NCBI RefSeq assembly: GCF_003315205.1
Contig: NZ_QNRR01000018.1
Coordinates: forward strand, 1-64,000
Direction: 5' to 3'
Source of the DNA: Roseimicrobium gellanilyticum
Lineage (GTDB): Bacteria; Verrucomicrobiota; Verrucomicrobiia; Verrucomicrobiales; Verrucomicrobiaceae
Length of the DNA stretch: 64,000 nt
How positions within the stretch are numbered: position 1 is the stretch's first letter; each line of letters starts with the position of its first letter. Of this stretch, positions 35,392-44,775 are shown piece after piece. The position numbers were made by a program, and so were the translations under genes. A model generated the notes under the pieces. That model was not told the origin of the DNA and searched no databases. It saw only the letters and a program-made list of their open reading frames with translations.

Positions 35392-35773
35392 GAAACTTTT
35401 TCAGCCGCTCCGTGAGAAGCGGGGAGAAGTTGGTACCGAGGAAGCAGGGTGGACGCAAGGGGAAAGTTGAGTTTTGGAAAGGCGTTTTGAGAAAAAGTGA
35501 GGTTGAGGGTTCTCGCCACCACCCGGAAGCCATGCTGGACGGGCATTTTTGCCTTCTGCCGTTCCGCAAGTCACACAATTGGAACGTGATGACAGGCCAG
35601 ACGTATGATCAATTTGGGAGTCTCGTTTCAGGCTCCCGAAGGCGGCGGCACGCTCCCTGCTACCACCCGCCCTTGCCAATTCCGACAAAAGATATATGCT
35701 GAATGCCCTTTGTCCCCATGCCTCGCGGTTTGGGTCACAAGGGAACACTCACCCCTCCCCATAAACCGACGAG
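35392..35773. other. Non-coding region before gltB
   Basis: This 380-base stretch between the divergent tRNA-Tyr and gltB has no supported gene. It holds a hairpin GGGAG (35614-35618) / CTCCC near 35631-35635 and, closer to gltB, a partial inverted repeat CCCTTTGT...CACAAGGG (about 35705-35747). The latter could form a leader stem shortly before the start codon. An AAAAGATATATGCT stretch near 35689-35702 resembles a -10 region. Confidence 0.4.
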
Positions 35774-38700
35774 ATGACAAAGCATCCCTATTACGACCTG
35801 CCGATTCCCAATGAAGGCTCTCTCCATCGCATGGAGCTCGAGCGTGACGCCTGTGGCGTGGGATTCGTGGCCAAAGTCGACGGGACCCGCAGCCATGAGA
35901 TTCTGGAGCTGGCCCTCGGTGGTTGTTGCGCCGTAGTGCACCGCGGCGCCATGGAGGCCGACATGAAGACGGGTGACGGCGCCGGCGTGCTGGCGCAGAT
36001 CCCCCACAAGATCCTGCTGCCGGTGGCCAAGGAAGAATTCGGCGTGGAGCTGGATCACCCGCTCGACCTCGCAGTGGGCGTCTTTTTCCTCCCGCAGGAC
36101 GAGCTTCAGCGCATCAAGATTCAAACCGTGGCCGAAGGTGCCGTGGCAAAGCGTGGCATCCGCATCATCGGCTGGCGCAAGGTGCCTGTGAATGCCAACG
36201 AGCTGGGCACCAAGTCCCTGCAGACGATGCCGTACATCATGCACCTGCTGATGGCACGGCCTGAAGGCATGGATGACGGCCCCTTTGAGCGTGCGCTCTA
36301 CATGGCGCGGCGCGAGCTGATTCTGAAGTCCCGCTCCATGGGTCTGGCGGAGTTCTACGTGCCCTCGATGTCGCACAAGACGATCATCTACAAGGCACTC
36401 GTGATCGCCACCGCGTTGGGCAAGTTCTACCAGGACCTGCAAGACGAGCGCTTTGAGACCTCGCTGGCCATCTTCCACCAGCGCTTCTCCACGAACACCT
36501 TCCCCACCTGGGCACTCTCCCATCCCTTCCGGATGCTGGCGCACAATGGTGAAATCAACACCGTGCGTGGCAACCGCAACTGGGTGGCCTCCCGTGCGAG
36601 CGACTTCGAGCACGAGTTCTGGGAGAACGAAGAACACCTCCTCAAGAATCTCTGTGCCGTGGGCCAGAGCGACTCCGCGAGCCTTGACGCTGCGCTGGAG
36701 CTTCTCGTGCTCTCCGGCCGCGACCTGACGCATGCCATGTCCATGCTGGTGCCGGCAGCCTATGGCATCGACCCGACCACCACGGACGAAGAGAAGGCCT
36801 ACTACGAATACCATTCCTGCTTCAGCGAGCCTTGGGATGGCCCCGCCGCACTCGTCGCCACGGATGGCGTCAGCATCGTGGCCAGCCTGGACCGCAATGG
36901 CCTGCGCCCCTCCCGCTACAAGCTTACGGAAGACGGCATCTTCGCCCTGGGTTCCGAAGTCGGCATCATCCCGCTGGATGACCGCAAGGTGATCAAGAAG
37001 GGACGTCTCGCTCCCGGCGAGATGATCGAAGTGAACACCCTGAAGGGTACCGTCACCTCCAATGGTGAAATCAAGGCGCAGCTCGCGGCCAATCAGCCCT
37101 ACGGCGAATGGCTCAAGGCGAACCGCCACGATCTCACCAGCCTCGCTCCCCATGCTCCAAAGGAAGAGCTCGATATCCTGAGCCTCTCCCAGAAGCAGGT
37201 CACCTTCGGCTGGAACAAGGAAGAAATCGACATGGCCTTCGCCCCCATGCTGGCGAAGGGCGAAGAAGTCATCTACTCCATGGGTGATGACGCGGCTCTC
37301 TCGGCGCTGTCCAAGCAGCCCAAGGTGCTCTTCACCTACTTCAAGCAGCTCTTCGCGCAGGTCACCAACCCGCCGATCGACCCCATCCGCGAACGTGCGG
37401 TGATGTCCCTCGATGTGGTGCTGGGCTGGCAGCGCAACTGGTTGGCGGAAACGCCCGAGCACGCCAGCGTGGTGCACCTGAAGTCCCCGTTCCTCTTCGA
37501 GAACGAGCTGGAGAAGCTGAAGAATCTTGAGAACTTCCCCTGCCGCGTGCTCGATACCACGTGGGCTGTCTCGGAAGGCACCATCGGCCTGCGCAAGGCG
37601 GTGGAACGCCTCTGCGCGGAAGCGGAGAAGGCGGTGGAAGACAACGTCCGCATCCTGATCCTGAGCGACCGCACCATCGACCACAATCGTGTGCCGGTGC
37701 CGTCTCTCATCGCGACAGGCGCGGTGCATCATCATCTCAACCGTGCGCAGAAGCGCATGCGTTTGTCCATCGTGGTGGACACGGGTGAAGCCCGCGACAC
37801 GCACCAGATGGCATGCCTCTTCGGCTTCGGCGCGAGCGCGGTGTGCCCGTACCTCGCGTTTGAAACTGTGCAGGAAGTGCTGGACGCCGACAAGACGGCT
37901 CGCAAGCCGCTGTACACGGACCTCGACTTCGCCAAGCTGCTGACGAACTACCGGAAGTCGCTTGAAAAGGGCGTGCTCAAGATCATGTCCAAGATGGGCA
38001 TCAGCGTGCTGAGCAGCTACACGGGCGCACAGATCTTCGAAGCGGTGGGTATCGGCAAGGAAGTGATGGACAGCTGCTTCACCGGCACGCCATCGCAGAT
38101 CGCTGGCATTGGCTTTGATGAAATCGCGGAGGAAAGCCTCGCGCGCCACGCCGCAGCCTACACCACGGCGGTGCCGGAAAGCGGCCCCATCGAGCTTGCT
38201 GACCCTGGCTTCTACCGCCCGCGTCGTGACGGTGAGCTGCACAGCGTGACCGGCCCTGTCATCAAGAACTTCCACACCTTCGTGAAGTCCGGCAAGCCGG
38301 AGGACTACGACAAGTATGTGAGTTCGCAGCTCGAGAACCGCCCTGCGGCTCTGAAAGACCTCTTTGAGTTTGTGCCAGACAGTGGCGGCCCCATTCCGCT
38401 CGACGAAGTGGAACCCATTGAAGACATCCGTGTGCGTTTCACCACGGCGGCCATGTCCCTTGGCGCCATCTCGCCTGAGGCACACGAAGCGCTGGCGATC
38501 GCGATGAACAGCATCGGCGGCAAGTCGGACTCCGGTGAAGGCGGTGAAGACCCTCGTCGCTTCAAGCCGTATGAGAACGGCGACTGGGCGATGAGCAAGA
38601 TCAAGCAGGTGGCGAGCGGACGCTTCGGCGTCACTGCCGAGTACCTCGCGAACGCCTGGGAACTGGAAATCAAGATGGCGCAGGGAGCCAAGCCTGGTGA

Positions 38701-40372
38701 AGGCGGCCAGCTGCCGGCCATGAAGGTGAGCGGCCTCATCGCGCGTCTGCGTCACACGCAGCCGGGCGTATCTCTCATCAGTCCGCCCCCGCACCACGAC
38801 ATCTACTCCATCGAAGACCTCGCCCAGCTCATCCATGACCTGAAGGAGGCGAACCCGCGCGCCCGCGTGTGCGTGAAGCTCGTCGCCGAAACGGGTGTAG
38901 GCACCGTGGCTGCCGGTGTGGCCAAGGCGAATGCGGACATCATTCTGGTCTCCGGCCACGAAGGTGGCACCGGCGCGAGCCCGCTCTCCAGCATCAAGCA
39001 TGCAGGTCTGCCGTGGGAACTCGGTCTTGCCGAGACCCAGCAGGTACTCATGCTGAATGGCCTGCGTGACCGCGTGACGCTCCGTACAGACGGTGGCCTG
39101 CGCAATGGTCGCGACATCGTGACCGCCGCCATCCTCGGCGCGGAAGAGTTCAACTTCGGCACCATCGCCCTCATCGCACTCGGTTGCGTGTACGTGCGCC
39201 AGTGCCACTTGAACAACTGCCCGGTAGGTGTGGCCACCACGGATCCGAAGTTCCGCCAGAAGTTCAAGGGCAAGCCTGAACACGTGGTGAACTTCTTCAA
39301 CGCGGTCGCTGAAGAGACACGCGCCATCATGGCGCAGCTCGGCGTGGCGAAGATGAACGACCTCATCGGTCGTCCGGAATTCCTCAAGCAACGCGTGGTT
39401 CCCGATCACAAGAAGGCGAATCTGCTCGACCTCTCCCGCATCCTTCGCGATGTGGGCAAGGAGCTCGGCCAGGATGCCCCGCGCATCTGCCGCGTGAACA
39501 GCAACGAACGCATCAACCACCACCCGCTGGATGACAAGATCATGCAGGCGGCGCAGGTCGCCATCAGCGACAAGCGCAAGGTGAACCCGCTTCGCTACAA
39601 GGTGAAGAACACGGACCGCAACATCGGCACCAAGCTGGCTGGCGAAATCGCCTTCCATCATGGCAACCATGGCTTGCAGCCCGGCACCGTGGAAGTGAAC
39701 TGCGAAGGCAGCGCGGGTCAAAGCTTCGGCACCTTCCTCTGCGGCGGCGTTTCGCTGAACCTCACCGGTGAAGCCAACGACTACGTGGGCAAGGGCCTTT
39801 GCGGTGGCGAGATTGTGATTCGTCCTCCGGCGAAGACGCACCCGACCTTCCAGACGCACGAGAACAGCATCGTGGGCAACACCCTTCTCTACGGCGCCAC
39901 GAGCGGCTCGCTCTTCGCGGCAGGCCGTGCGGGTGAACGCTTCTGCGTGCGCAACTCCGGCGCTACTGCCGTCATCGAAGGCATCGGTGACCACGGTTGC
40001 GAATACATGACCGGCGGTGTGGTGGCGGTGCTCGGAAGCTTCGGCAAGAACTTCGGCGCTGGCATGAGCGGCGGCGTGGCCTACCTGCTGGATGAAGCGG
40101 GCATGTTCGCCAAGTTGCACAACCCTGAGATGATCAAGGGTGGCGCACTGGAAGCAGAAGACGACGTGAAGGCGCTGCAGGCGCTCATCTACAAGCATCT
40201 TGAGAAGACTGACAGCCCCCGTGCCAGGGACATCCTGGATCGCTGGGATCACTTCGGCCCTCTGTTTGTGAAAGTATCACCCAAAGTGGAGCCGGTGGCG
40301 GTGCCGGGGGAGGATGAACCCCCGTCTGACGATACGCTTGGCGCCAAAGCCCAAGCCGGTGTCGCTGCGTGA
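35774..40372 (+). CDS. gltB: Glutamate synthase, large subunit
   Basis: The product is 1532 aa, the normal size. It makes glutamate from glutamine and 2-oxoglutarate in the cytoplasm. The N-terminal glutaminase domain has its nucleophilic Cys in ERDACGVGF; here about 22 residues precede it. Ammonia-channel and FMN-binding core blocks follow, including LRHTQPGVSLISPPPHHDIYSIEDLAQLIHDLK and VSGHEGGTGASPLSSIKHAGLPWELG. The 3Fe-4S Cys cluster CVYVRQCHLNNCPVGV and the C-terminal beta-helix (GTVEVNCEGSAGQSFG) are present. No gltD (small subunit) is adjacent; instead the stop overlaps a GTG start of the glycogen debranching gene. The electron donor subunit must be elsewhere, or the enzyme may use ferredoxin. 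Confidence 0.97.
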   Translation: MTKHPYYDLPIPNEGSLHRMELERDACGVGFVAKVDGTRSHEILELALGGCCAVVHRGAMEADMKTGDGAGVLAQIPHKILLPVAKEEFGVELDHPLDLAVGVFFLPQDELQRIKIQTVAEGAVAKRGIRIIGWRKVPVNANELGTKSLQTMPYIMHLLMARPEGMDDGPFERALYMARRELILKSRSMGLAEFYVPSMSHKTIIYKALVIATALGKFYQDLQDERFETSLAIFHQRFSTNTFPTWALSHPFRMLAHNGEINTVRGNRNWVASRASDFEHEFWENEEHLLKNLCAVGQSDSASLDAALELLVLSGRDLTHAMSMLVPAAYGIDPTTTDEEKAYYEYHSCFSEPWDGPAALVATDGVSIVASLDRNGLRPSRYKLTEDGIFALGSEVGIIPLDDRKVIKKGRLAPGEMIEVNTLKGTVTSNGEIKAQLAANQPYGEWLKANRHDLTSLAPHAPKEELDILSLSQKQVTFGWNKEEIDMAFAPMLAKGEEVIYSMGDDAALSALSKQPKVLFTYFKQLFAQVTNPPIDPIRERAVMSLDVVLGWQRNWLAETPEHASVVHLKSPFLFENELEKLKNLENFPCRVLDTTWAVSEGTIGLRKAVERLCAEAEKAVEDNVRILILSDRTIDHNRVPVPSLIATGAVHHHLNRAQKRMRLSIVVDTGEARDTHQMACLFGFGASAVCPYLAFETVQEVLDADKTARKPLYTDLDFAKLLTNYRKSLEKGVLKIMSKMGISVLSSYTGAQIFEAVGIGKEVMDSCFTGTPSQIAGIGFDEIAEESLARHAAAYTTAVPESGPIELADPGFYRPRRDGELHSVTGPVIKNFHTFVKSGKPEDYDKYVSSQLENRPAALKDLFEFVPDSGGPIPLDEVEPIEDIRVRFTTAAMSLGAISPEAHEALAIAMNSIGGKSDSGEGGEDPRRFKPYENGDWAMSKIKQVASGRFGVTAEYLANAWELEIKMAQGAKPGEGGQLPAMKVSGLIARLRHTQPGVSLISPPPHHDIYSIEDLAQLIHDLKEANPRARVCVKLVAETGVGTVAAGVAKANADIILVSGHEGGTGASPLSSIKHAGLPWELGLAETQQVLMLNGLRDRVTLRTDGGLRNGRDIVTAAILGAEEFNFGTIALIALGCVYVRQCHLNNCPVGVATTDPKFRQKFKGKPEHVVNFFNAVAEETRAIMAQLGVAKMNDLIGRPEFLKQRVVPDHKKANLLDLSRILRDVGKELGQDAPRICRVNSNERINHHPLDDKIMQAAQVAISDKRKVNPLRYKVKNTDRNIGTKLAGEIAFHHGNHGLQPGTVEVNCEGSAGQSFGTFLCGGVSLNLTGEANDYVGKGLCGGEIVIRPPAKTHPTFQTHENSIVGNTLLYGATSGSLFAAGRAGERFCVRNSGATAVIEGIGDHGCEYMTGGVVAVLGSFGKNFGAGMSGGVAYLLDEAGMFAKLHNPEMIKGGALEAEDDVKALQALIYKHLEKTDSPRARDILDRWDHFGPLFVKVSPKVEPVAVPGEDEPPSDDTLGAKAQAGVAA

Positions 40373-42519
40373 CGGGACTCATCTCCAAACTTGCCACGAT
40401 TTGCTTCGGCAACGAGGCAGGGGCCACCGTCTGGAATTCACAACTCAGTAAAAACGCCCCTCCCGCGCTGGGTGCCACGCCCACGCAGGAGGGAGTCTAT
40501 TTCTCCTGCTACTCACGTACCGCCCAGGCGGTGGATGTGTGCCTGTACGAGCCGCTGGAGCCCTCCCGCGAGACACAGCGAGTGCGCATGCAGCGGGACC
40601 ACAATGACGTGTGGCATGCCTTCGTGCAGGACGCGAAGGCGGGCGCGCTCTACGGCTTCCGCGTGCATGGGGCATGGGACCCGCCGACGGGGCGCTGGTT
40701 CAATCCCACCAAGCTGCTGCTCGATCCGCATGCCAAGGCAATCCACGGCAGCACGAAATGGAATGCTCACATGCAGCCGGCCCGCAAGGACGGCACGCCG
40801 GATTTCCGCGATAATGGTGCCGTAATGGTGAAGTCCGTGGTGATCTCCGATGCCTTTGACTGGCAGGGAGACACCCAGCTCAACACGGCGTGGAGCGACA
40901 CAGTGGTCTACGAGATGCATGTGAAGGGCTTCTCCGTGCTCAATGCCGCGGTGCCGAAAGACACTCGTGGCACGTACGCTGGCCTGGCACATCCGGCCTC
41001 CATCGAATACCTGAAGAATCTTGGCATCACTGCGGTGCAACTGCTGCCAGTGCATCAGCACGTGGATGACGGCTTCCTGCTGGCCAAGGACCTCACGAAC
41101 TACTGGGGGTACAACACCGTGGGCTTCTTTGCCCCGCACAGCGAATACGCTGCCGCACGTGAACCGCAGAAGCAGGTCGATGAATTCAAAGCCATGGTGC
41201 GTGATCTGCACCGGGCGGGCATCGAGGTGATTCTGGACGTGGTGTACAACCACACCGCCGAAGGGGATGAGAATGGCCCGGCGCTCGTCATGCGCGGGCT
41301 GGACAACCATTCCTACTACCTCCTCAACGGCGACAGCCGTGTGGTGAACTACACCGGCACGGGCAACACGGTGAATGCCGCCTCCCCCGGAGCGCTGCGC
41401 ATGATCATGGACAGCCTGCGCTACTGGGTGACGGAAATGCACGTGGATGGCTTCCGCTTTGACCTCGCAGCGACCATGGGCAGGCGCGGCGAGCTGTTTG
41501 ATACGCTGGCACCCTTCTTCCTCTCCATCGCGCAGGATCCCGTGCTGAGCCGCGTAAAGATGATCGCCGAGCCCTGGGACATTGGTCCGAATGGATATCA
41601 GGTCGGAGGCTTCCCGAAGCCATGGCACGAGCTCAACGGCCGCTTCCGGGACAAGGTGCGGCGTTTCTGGAAGGGTGATGAAGGTGCGCTGGCTTCCTTT
41701 GCCAAGCGCATCAGTGGCAGTCAGGACATCTTTGGCCCGGCAGGCCGTTCCCCGCTGGTGAGTGTGAACTTCATCACTTCCCACGATGGCTTCACACTCC
41801 GTGATCTCTGGAGCTACAACCAGAAACACAACAAGGCCAACGGCGAGGACAATCGCGACGGCGACAATCACAACGACAACTGGAACTGCGGCGCCGAGGG
41901 CAATACGAAGGACCCCATCATCCTGAGTCTGCGCCGCCGCATGGTCCGCTCCTGCCTGGCATCGTCCTTCTGCGCGCTCGGTGTGCCCTTCCTCACGATG
42001 GGCGATGAACGCTGGCGCACCCAGAAAGGAAACAACAACGCCTACTGCCAGGACAACGACATCAGCTGGATGAAGTGGAGCACGGCGGGTGATGAAGGGA
42101 AGATGCTCGAGTTCACACAGAAGCTGATCCGCTTCCGCATGAGCCGGCCCCACTTCCGCCGGCAGATGCACTACAATGGCCGCATCAATCCGCTCACCAA
42201 GCGCCCGGATGTGACCTGGTATGATGCAAATGGCAAACCTTTGAGCCACGATGGCTGGCATGCGGCGGGCATCCGCTTCTTTGGCATGCTGGTCGAGGCA
42301 CCGGATGCTCCGCATCGTGATGAGCCGGGTGACGGAAGCGCCCCTCTCCTGCTCTTGTGGAACAACGGCACATCAGATATCTCCTTCCCACTGCCTGCCG
42401 GACGCTGGTCGGTGGTGTTTGACACATCGCGTGAAGACAGTTTCGAAGCGACTGATCCTGTGACCAAAACGATGACCAGCGCGATGCGTTCCGTGGCATG
42501 TCTCATGCTGCTTGAGTAA
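40369..42519 (+). CDS. glgX: Glycogen debranching enzyme / isoamylase
   Basis: The product is 716 aa. Its GTG start overlaps the gltB TGA stop by 4 bases, implying translational coupling. An N-terminal CBM48-like beta sandwich (EGVYFSCYSRTAQAVDVCLYEP) is followed by the GH13 barrel. Catalytic residues are visible: the nucleophile in DGFRFDLA, the acid Glu in MIAEPWDIG, and the transition-state Asp in FITSHDGFTLRDL. Family segments GYNTVGFFAPHSEYA, VVYNHTAEGDENGP and NWNCGAEGNTKDP mark GlgX. It hydrolyses alpha-1,6 branches of glycogen limit dextrin in the cytoplasm. Length is normal. A pyruvate kinase gene follows after 54 bases. Confidence 0.96.
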   Translation: MTGLISKLATICFGNEAGATVWNSQLSKNAPPALGATPTQEGVYFSCYSRTAQAVDVCLYEPLEPSRETQRVRMQRDHNDVWHAFVQDAKAGALYGFRVHGAWDPPTGRWFNPTKLLLDPHAKAIHGSTKWNAHMQPARKDGTPDFRDNGAVMVKSVVISDAFDWQGDTQLNTAWSDTVVYEMHVKGFSVLNAAVPKDTRGTYAGLAHPASIEYLKNLGITAVQLLPVHQHVDDGFLLAKDLTNYWGYNTVGFFAPHSEYAAAREPQKQVDEFKAMVRDLHRAGIEVILDVVYNHTAEGDENGPALVMRGLDNHSYYLLNGDSRVVNYTGTGNTVNAASPGALRMIMDSLRYWVTEMHVDGFRFDLAATMGRRGELFDTLAPFFLSIAQDPVLSRVKMIAEPWDIGPNGYQVGGFPKPWHELNGRFRDKVRRFWKGDEGALASFAKRISGSQDIFGPAGRSPLVSVNFITSHDGFTLRDLWSYNQKHNKANGEDNRDGDNHNDNWNCGAEGNTKDPIILSLRRRMVRSCLASSFCALGVPFLTMGDERWRTQKGNNNAYCQDNDISWMKWSTAGDEGKMLEFTQKLIRFRMSRPHFRRQMHYNGRINPLTKRPDVTWYDANGKPLSHDGWHAAGIRFFGMLVEAPDAPHRDEPGDGSAPLLLLWNNGTSDISFPLPAGRWSVVFDTSREDSFEATDPVTKTMTSAMRSVACLMLLE

Positions 42520-42573
42520 CTCTCTCCCCGGTGTGGATGCCTTCAGTGCATCTCCCTCCCCTCACCTCCCTGC

Positions 42574-43980
42574 ATGCGAAAGACCAAGATCCTCGTCACC
42601 CTCGGCCCGGCCACGGAGTCCGCATCCGTCATTGAATCCCTCATCCGGCGCGGCGCGAACATCTTCCGGCTCAACATGAGCCACGCCTCGCACGAATGGA
42701 CGCGCACCGTGTACCAGCGCATTCGCGAAGCAGCCACAGCCCTGGATACCGACGTGGCCGTGCTCATGGACCTCACCGGTCCCTCCATCCGCACTGGTGA
42801 CCTCGCCGCTCCCTGGCAGCTCAAGACGGGTGATGTGGTGGAACTCCGCACGGATGCCACGCTGCCCGCCACCACGGAACTCTCCACCACGGTGAACTAT
42901 CCCGGCATCACCAAGGATCTGAAACCGGGAGATCCTATCGCTATCGATGGCGGCATGATCCTGCTGCGCACCACCTCGACCAACACCCACCGCGTGCAGA
43001 CTGAAGTGGTCACAGGCGGCGAAATGAAATCACGCCGTCATATCAATCTCCCCGGCGTCGATGTGAATCTGCCGCCTCTCACCCGCAAGGACTACGCGGA
43101 CCTGGACCTCGGCGTGGAAATGGGCGTGGACTACTTTGCCCTGAGCTTCGCGCGTGAGCCGGCGCACATCCAGCACCTGGAACTGCTGCTGGAACAAAAG
43201 AACTCCCAAGCACGCGTCATTGCCAAAATAGAAAACCAGCAGGCGCTCAAGAACCTCGACGCGATCGTGCAGGCGTCCAAGGGCATCATGGTGGCGCGTG
43301 GGGACCTTGGCAGTGAATGCCCCCTGGAAGACCTGCCCATCATCCAGCGAGACATCATCGAGCGCTGCTCCTACCACGGACGCAAGGTCATCGTGGCGAC
43401 ACAGATGCTGGAGAGCATGATCGAGAACCCTGTGCCGACGCGCGCGGAAGTTACGGACATTTTCAACGCAGTCACGGAGCAGGTGGACTGTGTGATGCTC
43501 AGCGGCGAGACGAGTGTAGGCAAGTACCCGGTGAGCTGCGTGGATGTGCTGGATCGCGTCATTTCGAAAACAGAAAAGCGCTATCCCAGTGGCCGCTTCG
43601 CCAGTGACGCTCCCCTGAAAACGAACAAGCACAAAGCCGTGAAAGCCGCCGTGCAACTCGCGAACAGCATTCCTGGATCACGCCTGCTCGTGTTCACCAA
43701 GGGCGGCGTGACGGCGCACCTTCTCGCACACCAGCGGCCGGAAGCAGCGCCCATCTATGCGTTCACCGAGAATCTCGCGGTAAGTCGCGCGTGCATGACT
43801 GCCCGCGGTTTGTTCCCCTTCGTGATCGAGTTCTGCGCAAAACCTGCGGAGACCATCGAGCGCGCCATCACCTTGCTGCGCAATCGCAAAGCCCTGGTGA
43901 AAGGTGACCCCATCGTCATCCTCAGCGACGTGCTGCACGATGAACTCGTAGTGGATTCGATTTTGCTGAGAGAAGCGTAG
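42574..43980 (+). CDS. pyk: Pyruvate kinase
   Basis: The product is 468 aa. It converts phosphoenolpyruvate and ADP to pyruvate and ATP. The start KTKILVTLGPATESASVIESLIRRGANIFRLNMSHAS gives the family entry; the usual NFSHG is NMSHA. The magnesium/phosphate-binding ARGDLGSECPLEDLPIIQ, preceded by VIAKIENQQALKNL, and ATQMLESMIENPVPTRAEVTDIFNAV mark the active site and C-terminal helix. The regulatory domain ends with VKGDPIVILSDV. Length is usual for type II bacterial enzymes. It is the third gene of the gltB-glgX-pyk row, although the 54-base gap leaves room for its own promoter. Confidence 0.95.
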   Translation: MRKTKILVTLGPATESASVIESLIRRGANIFRLNMSHASHEWTRTVYQRIREAATALDTDVAVLMDLTGPSIRTGDLAAPWQLKTGDVVELRTDATLPATTELSTTVNYPGITKDLKPGDPIAIDGGMILLRTTSTNTHRVQTEVVTGGEMKSRRHINLPGVDVNLPPLTRKDYADLDLGVEMGVDYFALSFAREPAHIQHLELLLEQKNSQARVIAKIENQQALKNLDAIVQASKGIMVARGDLGSECPLEDLPIIQRDIIERCSYHGRKVIVATQMLESMIENPVPTRAEVTDIFNAVTEQVDCVMLSGETSVGKYPVSCVDVLDRVISKTEKRYPSGRFASDAPLKTNKHKAVKAAVQLANSIPGSRLLVFTKGGVTAHLLAHQRPEAAPIYAFTENLAVSRACMTARGLFPFVIEFCAKPAETIERAITLLRNRKALVKGDPIVILSDVLHDELVVDSILLREA

Positions 43981-44303
43981 AGCCCTGCCGCAACGCTCCG
44001 AACAAGCCCGTCCGCGCGATTGGCGAGACTCTCGGGAAATATTTTTTCGTCCCCCACGGTAATCGCGTGCACCGGTGATCCCATCCTTGAGAGGAGCGGT
44101 TGCGACGGCAATCCTAAAGGTCAATACTCCTCATGAATATTGCACTCAATTCGAATTGAGGCTGTTGCAGGTGCTCAGCCTCCAATCCGCGGCGCATGAA
44201 CGTCGATGACTCGGGTTTTTTACAGATCGCTCCGTCCGTCTGGAGGAAGCATCAACATCTTGGTAGACCTGACGAGAAAATTGATTTATCATAATTTCCA
44301 TAT
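43981..44303. other. Non-coding AT-rich region before prepilin gene
   Basis: No gene is supported in this 320-base gap. It holds CTCAATTCGAATTGAG (44145-44160), a perfect palindrome, and an adjacent CAATA (44122-44126) / TATTG (44138-44142) repeat. The last 30 bases are AT-rich (near 44277-44302), with TTGATT followed by CATAATT, plausible promoter elements for the next gene. Confidence 0.45.
44145..44160. promoter_or_regulatory. 16-bp perfect palindrome, possible operator
   Basis: CTCAATTCGAATTGAG reads the same on both strands. It lies between pyk and the orphan prepilin gene, about 145 bases upstream of the latter. A binding site is an inference from symmetry alone. Confidence 0.4.
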
Positions 44304-44750
44304 ATGAGTTGCGCCATGCTCTACCAGCTCAAATCTATGAAATCCGAACCTGCTCTTCATGGGAAGTGCCCAAGGGCCAGCGCTGGTTTCACCCTCATCG
44401 AAATCAGCCTGGTCATCTCCCTGCTCGTCAGCCTCCTCGCCGTGATTTTTTTCGGTCTCGATGTTTTCCGACAAGGTTCCGATCAGGCGACGTGCCGAAT
44501 GCAACTGGCTTCAGTGCAGAAGGCCGTTCGCTCGCACGCGAACCTGAACAACATGAAGTTTACGGATCCTCTCCCTGAGGACTCAGTGGTGTTCGGTGGT
44601 GGTTCGCCGCTGCTTGCCGTAAAGCCGGAGTGTCCCGCTGGCGGTCTTTATACCTGGCTGAATGCCGTCCCTGCAATTGGCGTTCCGTACGGTGACTGCA
44701 CCGGCACGACCCCGATCCACACCCTGACTGGCAGCGTGGCTGACTGGTAA
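44304..44750 (+). CDS. Type IV prepilin-like / pseudopilin protein (orphan)
   Basis: The product is 148 aa from the ATG at 44304; ATG 44337 is an alternative. The N-terminus has the type IV prepilin processing site: a basic leader then AGFTLIEISLVISLLVSLLAVIFFGL, cleaved after the Gly with a Phe +1 and Glu +5. The hydrophobic helix and following helix (QMxLASVQKAVRSHANLNN) fit the conserved pilin alpha-1. The C-terminal globular part has a GxCTGT segment. No pilus assembly genes are adjacent, so it is an orphan substrate of machinery elsewhere. It may be a minor pilin or pseudopilin of a type II secretion system. Confidence 0.85.
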   Translation: MSCAMLYQLKSMKSEPALHGKCPRASAGFTLIEISLVISLLVSLLAVIFFGLDVFRQGSDQATCRMQLASVQKAVRSHANLNNMKFTDPLPEDSVVFGGGSPLLAVKPECPAGGLYTWLNAVPAIGVPYGDCTGTTPIHTLTGSVADW

Positions 44751-44775
44751 GGCGCCCCCGGTGGGAGGCTGCTCA

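Noticed and set aside
34602-35546. Longer form of the minus-strand hypothetical protein reaching 35546
   Set aside because: The extension runs through the tRNA-Tyr gene; the start at 35159 with a GGAG site is more natural.
35735-40252. A 1505-aa antisense frame on the minus strand across gltB
   Set aside because: It is the complement of the clearly conserved gltB frame in GC-rich DNA; its protein has no signal peptide or family motif and is rich in His/Arg/Val as usual for such shadows.
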